From OLB6 sp964467455 (lineage in GTDB: Bacteria; Bacteroidota; Ignavibacteria; Kapaibacteriales; Kapaibacteriaceae): 64,000 bases of DNA. Numbering within the stretch: the stretch's first letter is position 1; each line of letters starts with the position of its first letter. The notes under the pieces were generated by a model. It was not told the origin of the DNA, made no database searches, and was given only the letters and a program-made list of their open reading frames with translations. Positions 42,455-49,965 of this stretch are shown here, piece after piece. The stretch lies in assembly GCA_964467455.1 (NCBI GenBank), contig CAYXQJ010000005.1, forward strand, positions 104,897 through 168,896. Reading direction: 5' to 3'. The position numbers and the translations under genes were made by a program.

Positions 42455-42505
42455 GCTAGTGTGCTAGTGTGCTAGTATGCTAGTATTCGGTTATTCGGTT
42501 ATTCG
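42455..42505. repeat. Octamer array between DJ-1 start and DUF2231 gene end
   Basis: Four GCTAGTGT/GCTAGTAT units followed by two and a half TCGGTTAT units, all 8 bp. The stop codon TAG of the downstream-lying gene (42480-42482) and its last six codons lie inside the array, so that protein's C-terminus (NNRITEY) is repeat-encoded. Confidence 0.92.
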
Positions 42506-42944
42506 AAAGTTCTGGTCTCATGATCTTGCCCCCTTCATGTCCGGCGATGCCGGCATAGATGCAGGCGATGATGGACGTAATGAGGAAGGCGGTGAAGACG
42601 AGACGTTGAACGTTTGGGGTCGCAGGTTTGCCAAACAGATGCACGAGTGCAAGAAGAAGAGCGATCGACATCAACGTCATCGTTGTTTCTGCTGCTTCTT
42701 CATGCTCGTGGATCTGGTCGTGCGAGACGCCGGCCATGTGCTCCACGCGCTCTTCAGCTTGTTCACCTGAAAAGTTAGCCGGGAACACCGTGATGCCCGC
42801 TGCGACGAACAAGATCAAGCCGGTTCGTTTGACGGTGTCGTTCTTAAGAACCAACGCCACGAGGACGATGCCTACGGCAAGGATGGTGCCGATGATCGGC
42901 ACGTGATTGATCACGAGATGTCCAAGTACGGGGTCCATCATCAT
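42480..42944 (-). CDS. DUF2231-like membrane protein
   Basis: About 154 residues with four hydrophobic helices (NHVPIIGTILAVGIVLVALV near residue 15, GLILFVAAGITVFPAN, TLMSIALLLALVHLF, LVFTAFLITSIIACIYAGI). The start HPVLGHLVINHVPIIG-type segment and histidines (VEHMAGVSHDQIHEHEEAAE) resemble DUF2231 membrane proteins. Several ATGs stand in a row; the one overlapping the guaA stop (ATGATG...) at 42944 is most likely. The final residues come from a tandem octamer array, so the natural C-terminus has probably been replaced. Function unknown; it may bind heme through its histidines. Confidence 0.62.
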   Translation of the reverse strand: MMMDPVLGHLVINHVPIIGTILAVGIVLVALVLKNDTVKRTGLILFVAAGITVFPANFSGEQAEERVEHMAGVSHDQIHEHEEAAETTMTLMSIALLLALVHLFGKPATPNVQRLVFTAFLITSIIACIYAGIAGHEGGKIMRPELSNNRITEY

Positions 42945-44482
42945 TCCCATTCAATGGTGGCAGGGGGCTTGGAGGAGATGTCGTACACAACACGATTGAT
43001 GCCGCGTACTTCGTTGATGATACGATTGCTCATGCGAGCGAGCACATCATACGGCATCGGATACCAATCCGCCGTCATGCCGTCGGTGCTGGTCACGGCG
43101 CGCAAGGCGCAGACGTGTTCGTAGGTGCGTTCGTCGCCCATGACGCCAACGGTGCGAACGGGAAGCAGGACGGCGAAGGCCTGCCAGATCTCGTTGTACA
43201 GACCGGCGTTGCGAATCTCTTCGAGATAGATCTCGTCGGCTTGACGCAAGATGTCGGCGCGCTCTTTGGTGATGGCACCGGGGATGCGGATCGCAAGGCC
43301 GGGGCCGGGGAAGGGATGACGATCAACGAACCAATCGGGGATACCGAGCTGACGTCCAACGGCGCGCACCTCGTCCTTGAACAACTCACGGAAGGGCTCG
43401 ATGAGCTTCAAGTTCATGCGCTCTGGTAAGCCCCCTACATTGTGATGGGTCTTGATCGTAACGGATGGACCTTTCACGCTGACGGATTCGATGACGTCGG
43501 GATAGAGTGTGCCTTGGGCAAGGAACTTTGCGTCCTTGAAATTTTTGGCTTCGACCTCGAAGAGCTCTATGAAGGCGTTGCCGATGATCTTGCGTTTCTT
43601 CTCGGGATCTTCGACGCCGTCGAGTCGGCCAAGGAACATCTCGGAGCCGTCAACAAGGTCAACGGTCATGTCGAAGTGTTCCTTGAACAACCGCACGATC
43701 TGTTCGCTTTCACCGGCGCGCATGAGGCCGCTGTCGACGTGGATGCAGTGGACCTGGTTGCCGATGGCTTTGTGTAGCAGCACGGCAGCGACGGTAGAGT
43801 CGACGCCGCCGCTGAGGGCACAGATCACGCCGCCGTCACCAACGGTGTTGCGGATGTCCTGGATGGCCGCTTCGATGAACGATCCGGCATTCCAATCAGC
43901 GGTGCAACCGCAGATATTGATGGCAAAGTTCTTGAGCAATTCTTTGCCGTTGGTGGAGTGATGCACTTCGGGATGGAACTGCACGCCCCAGATCTTGCGC
44001 TCGGGATCGCGGATGGCGCAGATCTCGGCGTTCTCTGTGTGTCCAATGCGTTCAAAGCCCGGCGGGACGGCCGTGAGATGGTCGCCATGACTCATCCAGA
44101 CCTGCGTGGTGGGGCCAACATTCTTGAAGATGTCGGTCTCATCATCGATCTGTAGGATGGCGCGACCATATTCTCGGCGGGCGGCTTTATCTACCGCACC
44201 GCCGAGTTGATAGGCGATGAGCTGAAGTCCATAACAGATCCCCAACACCGGCACACCCATCTCGAACACATTGAACGACGGATGTGGCGCACCATCGGCA
44301 TAGACACTCTGTGGTCCACCCGAGAGGATGATCCCCTGCGGTTGTAAACCTTCCAGCGTCTCTCGCGAGATGTTGAACGGATGGATCTCCGCATACACGC
44401 CGATCTCACGCACCTTGCGGGCAATGAGCTGCGTGAACTGCGAACCAAAGTCGAGGATGATGAGGCGAGAGGTGTGGGTCAT
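42941..44482 (-). CDS. guaA: GMP synthase (glutamine-hydrolysing)
   Basis: 513 residues from MTHTSRLIILDFGSQFTQLI. Glutamine amidotransferase domain with the nucleophile elbow VLGICYGLQLIAYQ, and the HPEVHHST catalytic histidine and glutamate. The synthetase half shows the pyrophosphate loop ALSGGVDSTVAA, GTLYPDVIES and the C-terminal dimerisation domain ending RVVYDISSKPPATIEWE. It makes GMP from XMP. The frame is open 16 codons further upstream only because the 13-bp array has no stop in that frame; the array ends directly before this ATG. Monocistronic-looking, followed by the DUF2231-like gene. Confidence 0.96.
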   Translation of the reverse strand: MTHTSRLIILDFGSQFTQLIARKVREIGVYAEIHPFNISRETLEGLQPQGIILSGGPQSVYADGAPHPSFNVFEMGVPVLGICYGLQLIAYQLGGAVDKAARREYGRAILQIDDETDIFKNVGPTTQVWMSHGDHLTAVPPGFERIGHTENAEICAIRDPERKIWGVQFHPEVHHSTNGKELLKNFAINICGCTADWNAGSFIEAAIQDIRNTVGDGGVICALSGGVDSTVAAVLLHKAIGNQVHCIHVDSGLMRAGESEQIVRLFKEHFDMTVDLVDGSEMFLGRLDGVEDPEKKRKIIGNAFIELFEVEAKNFKDAKFLAQGTLYPDVIESVSVKGPSVTIKTHHNVGGLPERMNLKLIEPFRELFKDEVRAVGRQLGIPDWFVDRHPFPGPGLAIRIPGAITKERADILRQADEIYLEEIRNAGLYNEIWQAFAVLLPVRTVGVMGDERTYEHVCALRAVTSTDGMTADWYPMPYDVLARMSNRIINEVRGINRVVYDISSKPPATIEWE

Positions 44483-44793
44483 GAACTGTGTTGTCGAACT
44501 GCGTTGTTCAACTTCGTTGTCGAATTCCATTGTCTAGCTACGCTGTCGAACTTCGTTGTTCAACTTCGTTGTCGAACTGCGTTGTCCAATTTCATTGTCT
44601 AGCTACGCTGTCGAACTGCGTTGTTCAACTACGTTGTTTAACTTCATTGTTACATCGTAGATAGACAACGAAGTTTAACAATGAAATTGGACAACGAAGT
44701 TTAACAATGAAATTGGACAACGCAGTTCGACAATGAAATTGGACAACGAAGTTCGACAGCGTAGCTAGACAACGAAGTTGATCAACGCAGTTA
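44483..44793. repeat. Large inverted pair of 13-bp arrays between guaA and a barrel gene
   Basis: Thirteen units (44483-44651) in one orientation, a 12-base centre (44652-44663), then ten units (44664-44793) in the opposite orientation. The array starts at the base next to the guaA start codon and ends in the stop codon of the neighbouring gene, so it fills the 308-base gap completely. Nothing else is present in this interval. Confidence 0.93.
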
Positions 44794-45456
44794 TAGATTC
44801 GATAGGTTGAACAGATAGTTGATACCGATGCCGCCTGAGACAACATTGGGGTTGTAGTCAGAATCGAGCTCGTTGTTTGTGAAGTAGTCCGGCTGGTACA
44901 TACCGGTAAGCATGTAGCCGGCGCGGAGAACGATGTTGAGTTCGCCGGCGTCGCTTCTCATTGCGCGGATCATGCCGCCCAAACGGATCTCCACGGAAGG
45001 ACCGTTGAGGTCCTGCGGCGTGACTTCGAAGAACGGAATGTCATTACCCGAGACCGTTTGCGCCGTATATCCGCTTGGGAAGCCGAAGGCGAAGTTGAGG
45101 GTGAAGCCGCTGAAGAACAGACCCGGCGAGAGGGAGATGTATTGGGGCTTGTAGACGATCGTGTTATCGTCGTTCGCAACATCCTCATCTTCCGGACGCA
45201 TGCGGAACGAATACGTGGCGTACTCGGCATCGAACAACAGACCCAGCGACGACTCCTTGTCGAACATCCACTTGAACGTCAGTCCGATGTCCGGAATGCC
45301 GTTAAAGTTGAAACCCGTCTTTGTGCCTTCAGGGATGTTACCGGCATTGGTGCCGCCCTTGAACACGACCGATGGTCCGAGATAGATGTTCTGTGCGAAC
45401 ATCGTCGTGGTCATCACGGCGACCACCGAAAGTAGTACGAGAACTCTCTTCATCAC
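44791..45456 (-). CDS. Outer membrane beta-barrel protein
   Basis: 221 residues with signal peptide (VLVLLSVVAVMTTTMFAQ). Barrel-like strands: NIYLGPSVVFKGGTNAG, GLLFDAEYATYSFRM, LSPGLFFSGFTLNFAFGF, VEIRLGGMIRAMRSD, IVLRAGYMLTG, ending VSGGIGINYLFNLSNL. The pattern is close to the barrel at 30.7-31.5 kb (shared RLGGMI and YLFNL), suggesting paralogy. The start may be the second methionine (MKRVL). The stop codon TAA lies within the last unit of the 13-bp array. Confidence 0.7.
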   Translation of the reverse strand: MMKRVLVLLSVVAVMTTTMFAQNIYLGPSVVFKGGTNAGNIPEGTKTGFNFNGIPDIGLTFKWMFDKESSLGLLFDAEYATYSFRMRPEDEDVANDDNTIVYKPQYISLSPGLFFSGFTLNFAFGFPSGYTAQTVSGNDIPFFEVTPQDLNGPSVEIRLGGMIRAMRSDAGELNIVLRAGYMLTGMYQPDYFTNNELDSDYNPNVVSGGIGINYLFNLSNL

Positions 45457-45486
45457 GCTCTCCTCAACATTGAATGGATGGATGGA

Positions 45487-46731
45487 TCACTCTTCAACAT
45501 ATTCAAGGTCCTTCCCGTACGTCTCGCGCAGGAAGAACCATCCTAACAACGCTAACACCATGGTGGCGATGCCGATATAGACGGCACTCTCGATCATCGG
45601 TACTCCGTCCTTGCGGAGCCAACCAAAGATCAACAATGCCGGCGCCAGCGCACCACGTACAAAGTTCGGTACTGTAGTGGCAACCGTAGCACGAAGATTC
45701 GTCCCAAATTGTTCAGCGGCCGTGGTGACGAAGACGGCCCAATAGCCAACCGCAAATCCTAACAGGCCCGTTTGCAGATACGTCAGCTCTGCCGACTTGG
45801 AGGGGGCAAGCAGATACCACGTGATCATCACCGTGGTCAGCGCCAGGAAGATCAAGACCGTCCGCTTCCGACTCTTCAGCCACTGCGAGATCAGACCGCT
45901 GACCAGGTCTCCGGCGGCCAACCCGACATAGGCGAACATGACGGCCTTGCCGGCCACGACATTCGCCATCGAACCCGAGGCCTTGGTGAACTCCGGCGAG
46001 AAGGTCACCAGAATGCCGATCACATACCATACCGGCACGCCGATCGCCACAGCGCTGAGATAGATCAATAGCCGCTTGGGATGGAAGACCATCATCAAAT
46101 TGCCACGCTTGACGGCTTTGGAGCCCATGCGCTCGAACATGCCCGACTCGTGCACCCGCACCCGCATCACCAGCAGGGCCAGGCCCATCACGCCGCCGGC
46201 AATGAAGGCCGCACGCCAGTCAAACAGACTGTGGACGAAGTAGGCCGCCACCGCCCCCAGAATGCCCATAGAGGCCACCAGCGTGGTCCCATAGCCCCGA
46301 CTGTGCTTCGGCATGATCTCGGCCACCAGCGTGATCGCCACGCCCAATTCTCCGGCCAAGCCGATCCCGGACAGGAACCGGAAGATGGCATAGACCTCTA
46401 CGCTGCCAACAAAGGCGTTGGCGATGTTCATGATCGAATACAACAGGATCGATCCAAGCAGCACCGACAGCCGCCCGCGCTTATCGGCCAAGACACCGAA
46501 CAACATGCCCCCTATCAACATCCCGATCATCTGGGCGTTGAGGATAAGCTCCGATGCCGATTGCATGGCCTCTCCATAGACGCCGATGGCGGCAAGGGAG
46601 TCGGGACGGACAATGGAGAAGAGGATCAGATCGTAGATATCAACGAAGTAGCCCAGACCGCAGACAACCACCGTCAACCAGACATTGGCCGGTGTTGTTG
46701 ATCCATCTCTTGAAAGGGGGCGAGCGGTCAT
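45487..46731 (-). CDS. MFS transporter (metabolite:proton symporter type)
   Basis: 414 residues with about 12 transmembrane helices. Signatures of the sugar/carboxylate symporter branch: FVDIYDLILFSIV in helix 1, the loop 2-3 motif GVLADKRGRLSVLLGSIL, and RFLSGIGLAGELGVAITLVA with EIMPKHSRGYG, a pattern typical of sialate, shikimate, benzoate or proline/betaine symporters. The substrate cannot be fixed from sequence alone. Its start overlaps the stop of cdd (ATGA), so the two are coupled, which would suit nucleoside-linked or general organic acid uptake. Confidence 0.82.
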   Translation of the reverse strand: MTARPLSRDGSTTPANVWLTVVVCGLGYFVDIYDLILFSIVRPDSLAAIGVYGEAMQSASELILNAQMIGMLIGGMLFGVLADKRGRLSVLLGSILLYSIMNIANAFVGSVEVYAIFRFLSGIGLAGELGVAITLVAEIMPKHSRGYGTTLVASMGILGAVAAYFVHSLFDWRAAFIAGGVMGLALLVMRVRVHESGMFERMGSKAVKRGNLMMVFHPKRLLIYLSAVAIGVPVWYVIGILVTFSPEFTKASGSMANVVAGKAVMFAYVGLAAGDLVSGLISQWLKSRKRTVLIFLALTTVMITWYLLAPSKSAELTYLQTGLLGFAVGYWAVFVTTAAEQFGTNLRATVATTVPNFVRGALAPALLIFGWLRKDGVPMIESAVYIGIATMVLALLGWFFLRETYGKDLEYVEE

Positions 46732-47141
46732 TCGGGACGATCCAGCAGATCTTGTGGACCAAACATTGACGGCAGGAGGCTGTCAAGCACCCACTCGGCG
46801 CGGTCGTCCGTCAGCGTGACGGAGACGATGCGCATCTGCGGGTTGCATTCGGCCAACACCTGGCGGCAGGCACCGCAGGGAGCCGTTGGATGGGCGGCAT
46901 CCGTGACGACCACACAGGTCGTGATGCGTCGGTTCCCCGACGCCGTGGCTGCAGTGAGTGCTGCACGTTCGGCGCATTGAGTAAGCCCATAGGAGGCATT
47001 CTCCATATTACACCCAACGTGCAGCCCACCGTCCTCATCGATAAGCGCAGCACCAACCAGAAATCCGGAGTACGGCGCATAGGCACGTTCTCGTACCATA
47101 CGCGCTGCGTGGATGGCCTGGTTCAAGAGTTCTTCGTCCAT
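46728..47141 (-). CDS. cdd: Cytidine deaminase
   Basis: 137 residues from MDEELLNQAIHAARMVRERA. Zinc-binding motifs are TQCAERAALTAA (CAE with the catalytic glutamate) and PCGACRQVLAE (PCxxC), matching the small tetrameric cytidine deaminases. YAPYSGFLVGAALID is the conserved substrate contact. The enzyme salvages cytidine to uridine. Nine in-frame codons upstream are not used. It is divergent from mutY with 29 bases between starts and is coupled to the MFS transporter downstream. Confidence 0.93.
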   Translation of the reverse strand: MDEELLNQAIHAARMVRERAYAPYSGFLVGAALIDEDGGLHVGCNMENASYGLTQCAERAALTAATASGNRRITTCVVVTDAAHPTAPCGACRQVLAECNPQMRIVSVTLTDDRAEWVLDSLLPSMFGPQDLLDRPE

Positions 47142-47170
47142 GTATGTGCTGTGCTTGCTACCTTGCATGC

Positions 47171-48085
47171 ATGCCTGTGCTCAAAGATACCACACGGATC
47201 CGCACCCTCTTGCTGCGATGGTATCGTAAGACCGCACGCTCGTTTCCCTGGCGTGTTGCCGATGTAGATCCCTACGTGGTCTTCGTCTCGGAGATCATGC
47301 TTCAGCAGACGCAAGCACCGCGCGTAGCTGAACTGCTACCGGCATTCTTGGCACAGTTCCCCACCTTCTCAGCACTGGCATCGGCAACAAATGCCTCGAT
47401 GATCATGGCATGGAAGGGGCTGGGCTATAACAACCGCGCCCTCCGTCTGCGAGATGCCGCACGGATGATCGTGCATGAATACGATGGCATCCTCCCGCGC
47501 GACGTCGACACGTTACGCACGCTGCCCGGCATCGGACCCTATGCGTCGGCGGCGATCTCCACCTTCGCCTTCAACACCTATACCGTCGTTCTCGACGTGA
47601 ATGTGCGGCGTGTCTACTCTCGTCTCGCAACAAAACAACCCGACACATCGGTCATCTTATCCGACGCTGAACTGCAGCAGTTTGGCGCTTCGTTGATCCC
47701 GCGCCGCAGCTCGGCCGAGTGGCATCACGCCGTCATGGATCTGGGCGCGACGATCTGCAAAGCGCGCACCGTGAATTGTGCCGCCTGCCCCCTGAGTTCG
47801 ATGTGCCCATCAACAGGTCTGCGCTCTAACGACGACGTACCGTCGCCGCGATCTCGCAAACAACAACGCGAACCCATGTTCCGCGGCGAACCACGCCGCC
47901 TGTGGCGAGGACGCATCGTGCAAGCACTGCGCGATCACCATCAACTATCCACCACCAACCTCTTAGACATCGTCTTCGGTCCCGTCACGTCAGAAGAGCA
48001 ACAGGCCATCGACCAAATGCTCAACGCACTTCAACGCGACAACATCCTCACGAGACACGGAGAGAATAACCGATTAACCGAATAA
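47171..48085 (+). CDS. mutY: A/G-specific adenine glycosylase, C-terminally altered
   Basis: 304 residues from MPVLKDTTRIRTLLLRW. Glycosylase core: the catalytic glutamate in SEIMLQQTQAPRV, helix-hairpin-helix LRTLPGIGPYASAAISTF with VVLDVNVRRVYSRL (catalytic aspartate), then the 4Fe-4S loop CKARTVNCAACPLSSMC. MutY removes adenine opposite 8-oxoguanine. The usual C-terminal NUDIX-like domain is absent; instead there is a basic linker (SPRSRKQQREPMF) and a short winged-helix-like tail (RLWRGRIVQALRDHHQLSTT). The last residues (ENNRLTE) and the stop codon are encoded by AATAACCG array units. 8-oxoG discrimination may therefore differ. Confidence 0.9.
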   Translation: MPVLKDTTRIRTLLLRWYRKTARSFPWRVADVDPYVVFVSEIMLQQTQAPRVAELLPAFLAQFPTFSALASATNASMIMAWKGLGYNNRALRLRDAARMIVHEYDGILPRDVDTLRTLPGIGPYASAAISTFAFNTYTVVLDVNVRRVYSRLATKQPDTSVILSDAELQQFGASLIPRRSSAEWHHAVMDLGATICKARTVNCAACPLSSMCPSTGLRSNDDVPSPRSRKQQREPMFRGEPRRLWRGRIVQALRDHHQLSTTNLLDIVFGPVTSEEQQAIDQMLNALQRDNILTRHGENNRLTE

Positions 48086-48484
48086 CCGATTAACCGAATA
48101 ACCGAATAACCGAATGTCATTCCGAACCGAAGCCCCGAGCGAAGCGAGGGGGAAGTGAGGAACGATTAACCGAATAACCGAATAACCGAATGTCATTCCG
48201 AACCGAAGCCCCGAGCGAAGCAAGGGGGGAAGTGAGGAACGAATAACCGAATGTCATTCCGAACCGAAGCCCCGAGCGAAGCGAGGGGGAAGTGNNNNNN
48301 NNNNNNNNNNNNNNNNNNNNNNNNNNNNNNNNNNNNNNNNNNNNNNNNNNNNNNNNNNNNNNNNNNNNNNNNNNNNNNNNNNNNNNNNNNNNNNATTCCG
48401 AACCGAAGCCCCGAGCGAAGCGAGGGGGAAGTGAGGAACGATTAACCGACTAGCAGACTAACCGACTAGCAGACTAACCGACTA
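48065..48484. repeat. Composite repeat region with assembly gap
   Basis: AATAACCG/ATTAACCG octamers run from inside the mutY end. Four copies (two complete) of a roughly 48-bp element beginning GTCATTCCGAACCGAAGC occur at 48116, 48192, 48253 (cut by the gap) and 48395. Octamers of TAGTCGGT/TAGTCTGC type (plus strand 48443-48484) run into the stop codon of the convergent gene. No gene fits in this 396-base interval. Confidence 0.9.
48295..48394. other. Assembly gap (100 N)
   Basis: A run of exactly 100 N inside the composite repeat. A short-read assembler would break here; true repeat length is unknown. Confidence 1.
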
Positions 48485-49786
48485 GAACGTATATGACAAC
48501 CCTGCCGAGAAGATGTTGAACCGGCTCACGCTATAGTCCACCGCCAAGCGCATCGGGCCGAAGAACACCGACGCACCGATGGTCCACTTGAAGTTGGTGT
48601 TGTCTACTGTTACAACGCTGGTCTGCGGGTTCTGATCTCCCGGCTGTTCTTCCGTCGGCACTGCCGGCTCACCCGGTGGCGGCGTAGGAAGCAGTCCCAA
48701 CGCGATCTGCACTTCCTGCGGAAGAACATAGGTGTAGGTGGAGGTGACGTCGATGTATTCGTAGTTGAAGCCCGTATAGATGGCCACACGCTCCCACAGC
48801 TCCTTGCTGAGGTGAATGTTGCCTGACCAGATCGTGGCTGATGCTTCGAGCTTTGATTCGGTAAAGCCGACGGTGTTGGTGAGGTTCGTTCCCTGATACA
48901 CAGCTTGTATTGCGGCATCAAACCAACGTTCCGGGAAGTACTGAGAGATCGAGTGTTTTAGTCCGAAACCCCAGAAGGAGAACTTGCCAACGTTCTTGTC
49001 GAACTCCACCGGCGGTACAAAACGGATCAACGCCTCCGTGCCCCACAACGAGCCGATCTCGAACTGTGGCACCGCTGCGATCAAGAACGACATGTCGACG
49101 CCCGGCGGCAGGGTGAGATACGGCGGTAGTGCCAGCGCACCAAGCAAAGAGTCGAGGACATTCTGGGTTGCCGTATCCAACAGTCGATACTCAGGACGGT
49201 TCTCCAAAATGTTCTGCAGGTCTTCATTACTTGGCAGCCCAAGCTCGTTGTTCGGTATGTTTCCAAACAACGTCGCCGCCGTGCCGGGAATGTTGAAGTA
49301 TCCCGAATCCAACGCATCGCGGAACAGCTCGTACATCACCATCGTGACCAGACCCAACGTGTCTTCATAGTTCGGGTTGATCGTGTACTTCGGTCCGTCC
49401 GGACCAATGCTGATGCTGCCGTACTTCGGTAACTCATTCGCCACACTTACATGCGGTCCAAAATCGAGTGATGGCGTGAACGTGCGCATGTCATCGTTGA
49501 TCACACCGTGCATGCCGTTCACACTCACCTTGATGTACGGTGTCTCGACCTCTTTCGGCACATAGGCATGATCATAGAACCGCGCATTCGACGTTGCGTT
49601 GATGGCCGTCACCATCGGCTGCACATACGGCACCGCATTGCTCTGAAAGAGATCCTTGGAGATCGCCCGCGTAAGATCTACGGCCAGCGGATCCCAAAGC
49701 TCCTGCGCTTGCGCGCCGAAGCTTACAAGAACCGCGCAGACCAGTACGGTCACGCCACGGCGTGACCCAACTGCATTACACATCAT
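48482..49786 (-). CDS. DUF6588-like outer membrane protein
   Basis: About 434 residues from MMCNAVGSRRGVTVLVCAVL; upstream codons overlap the small membrane gene. Signal peptide ends FGAQAQ. The mature part has a helical lead-in (LWDPLAVDLTRAISKDLFQS), loops with PNYEDTLGLVTMVMYELFRD, and long barrel strands (FSFWGFGLKHSISQYFPE, ASATIWSGNIHLSKELWE, YTGFNYEYIDVTSTYTYV), ending with FKWTIGASVFFGPMRLAVDY and RFNIFSAGLSYTF. This order fits DUF6588 proteins of Bacteroidota. Its stop codon TAG begins an octamer array. Last gene of a five-gene coupled run with glycosyltransferase genes. Confidence 0.65.
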   Translation of the reverse strand: MMCNAVGSRRGVTVLVCAVLVSFGAQAQELWDPLAVDLTRAISKDLFQSNAVPYVQPMVTAINATSNARFYDHAYVPKEVETPYIKVSVNGMHGVINDDMRTFTPSLDFGPHVSVANELPKYGSISIGPDGPKYTINPNYEDTLGLVTMVMYELFRDALDSGYFNIPGTAATLFGNIPNNELGLPSNEDLQNILENRPEYRLLDTATQNVLDSLLGALALPPYLTLPPGVDMSFLIAAVPQFEIGSLWGTEALIRFVPPVEFDKNVGKFSFWGFGLKHSISQYFPERWFDAAIQAVYQGTNLTNTVGFTESKLEASATIWSGNIHLSKELWERVAIYTGFNYEYIDVTSTYTYVLPQEVQIALGLLPTPPPGEPAVPTEEQPGDQNPQTSVVTVDNTNFKWTIGASVFFGPMRLAVDYSVSRFNIFSAGLSYTF

Positions 49787-49965
49787 TTCAGCAGCTTCCG
49801 ACTGATGATCAGATACAACGGCACGGCGATCGCCAACACCACAACGATCTGGATGAGCGTGAAGGCAATGGTGAACGCCATCCCCAATATCCACCACAAC
49901 ACCTTGAGAAGGATATAGCCCCCTACAAGAGCAAGAGCGATGGCAAGGATCTTTTTGATGTTCAT
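49783..49965 (-). CDS. 60-residue membrane protein
   Basis: MNIKKILAIALALVGGYILL then a second hydrophobic run (GMAFTIAFTLIQIVVVLAIAVPLYLII) and a basic end (SRKLLK). Two membrane helices, no recognised family. It overlaps the stop of the glycosyltransferase upstream (ATGA) and the first ATG of the DUF6588-like gene downstream, so it is translationally coupled to both; the tight coupling supports expression. Confidence 0.65.
   Translation of the reverse strand: MNIKKILAIALALVGGYILLKVLWWILGMAFTIAFTLIQIVVVLAIAVPLYLIISRKLLK

Noticed and set aside
44328..44846. Several small ORFs across the 13-bp array (both strands)
   Set aside because: They exist because the repeat unit lacks stop codons in those frames; they encode only repeat peptides and have no ribosome sites.
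48251..48445. ORF running across the N gap
   Set aside because: It includes 100 undefined bases and only repeat-derived residues, so it is not a gene.
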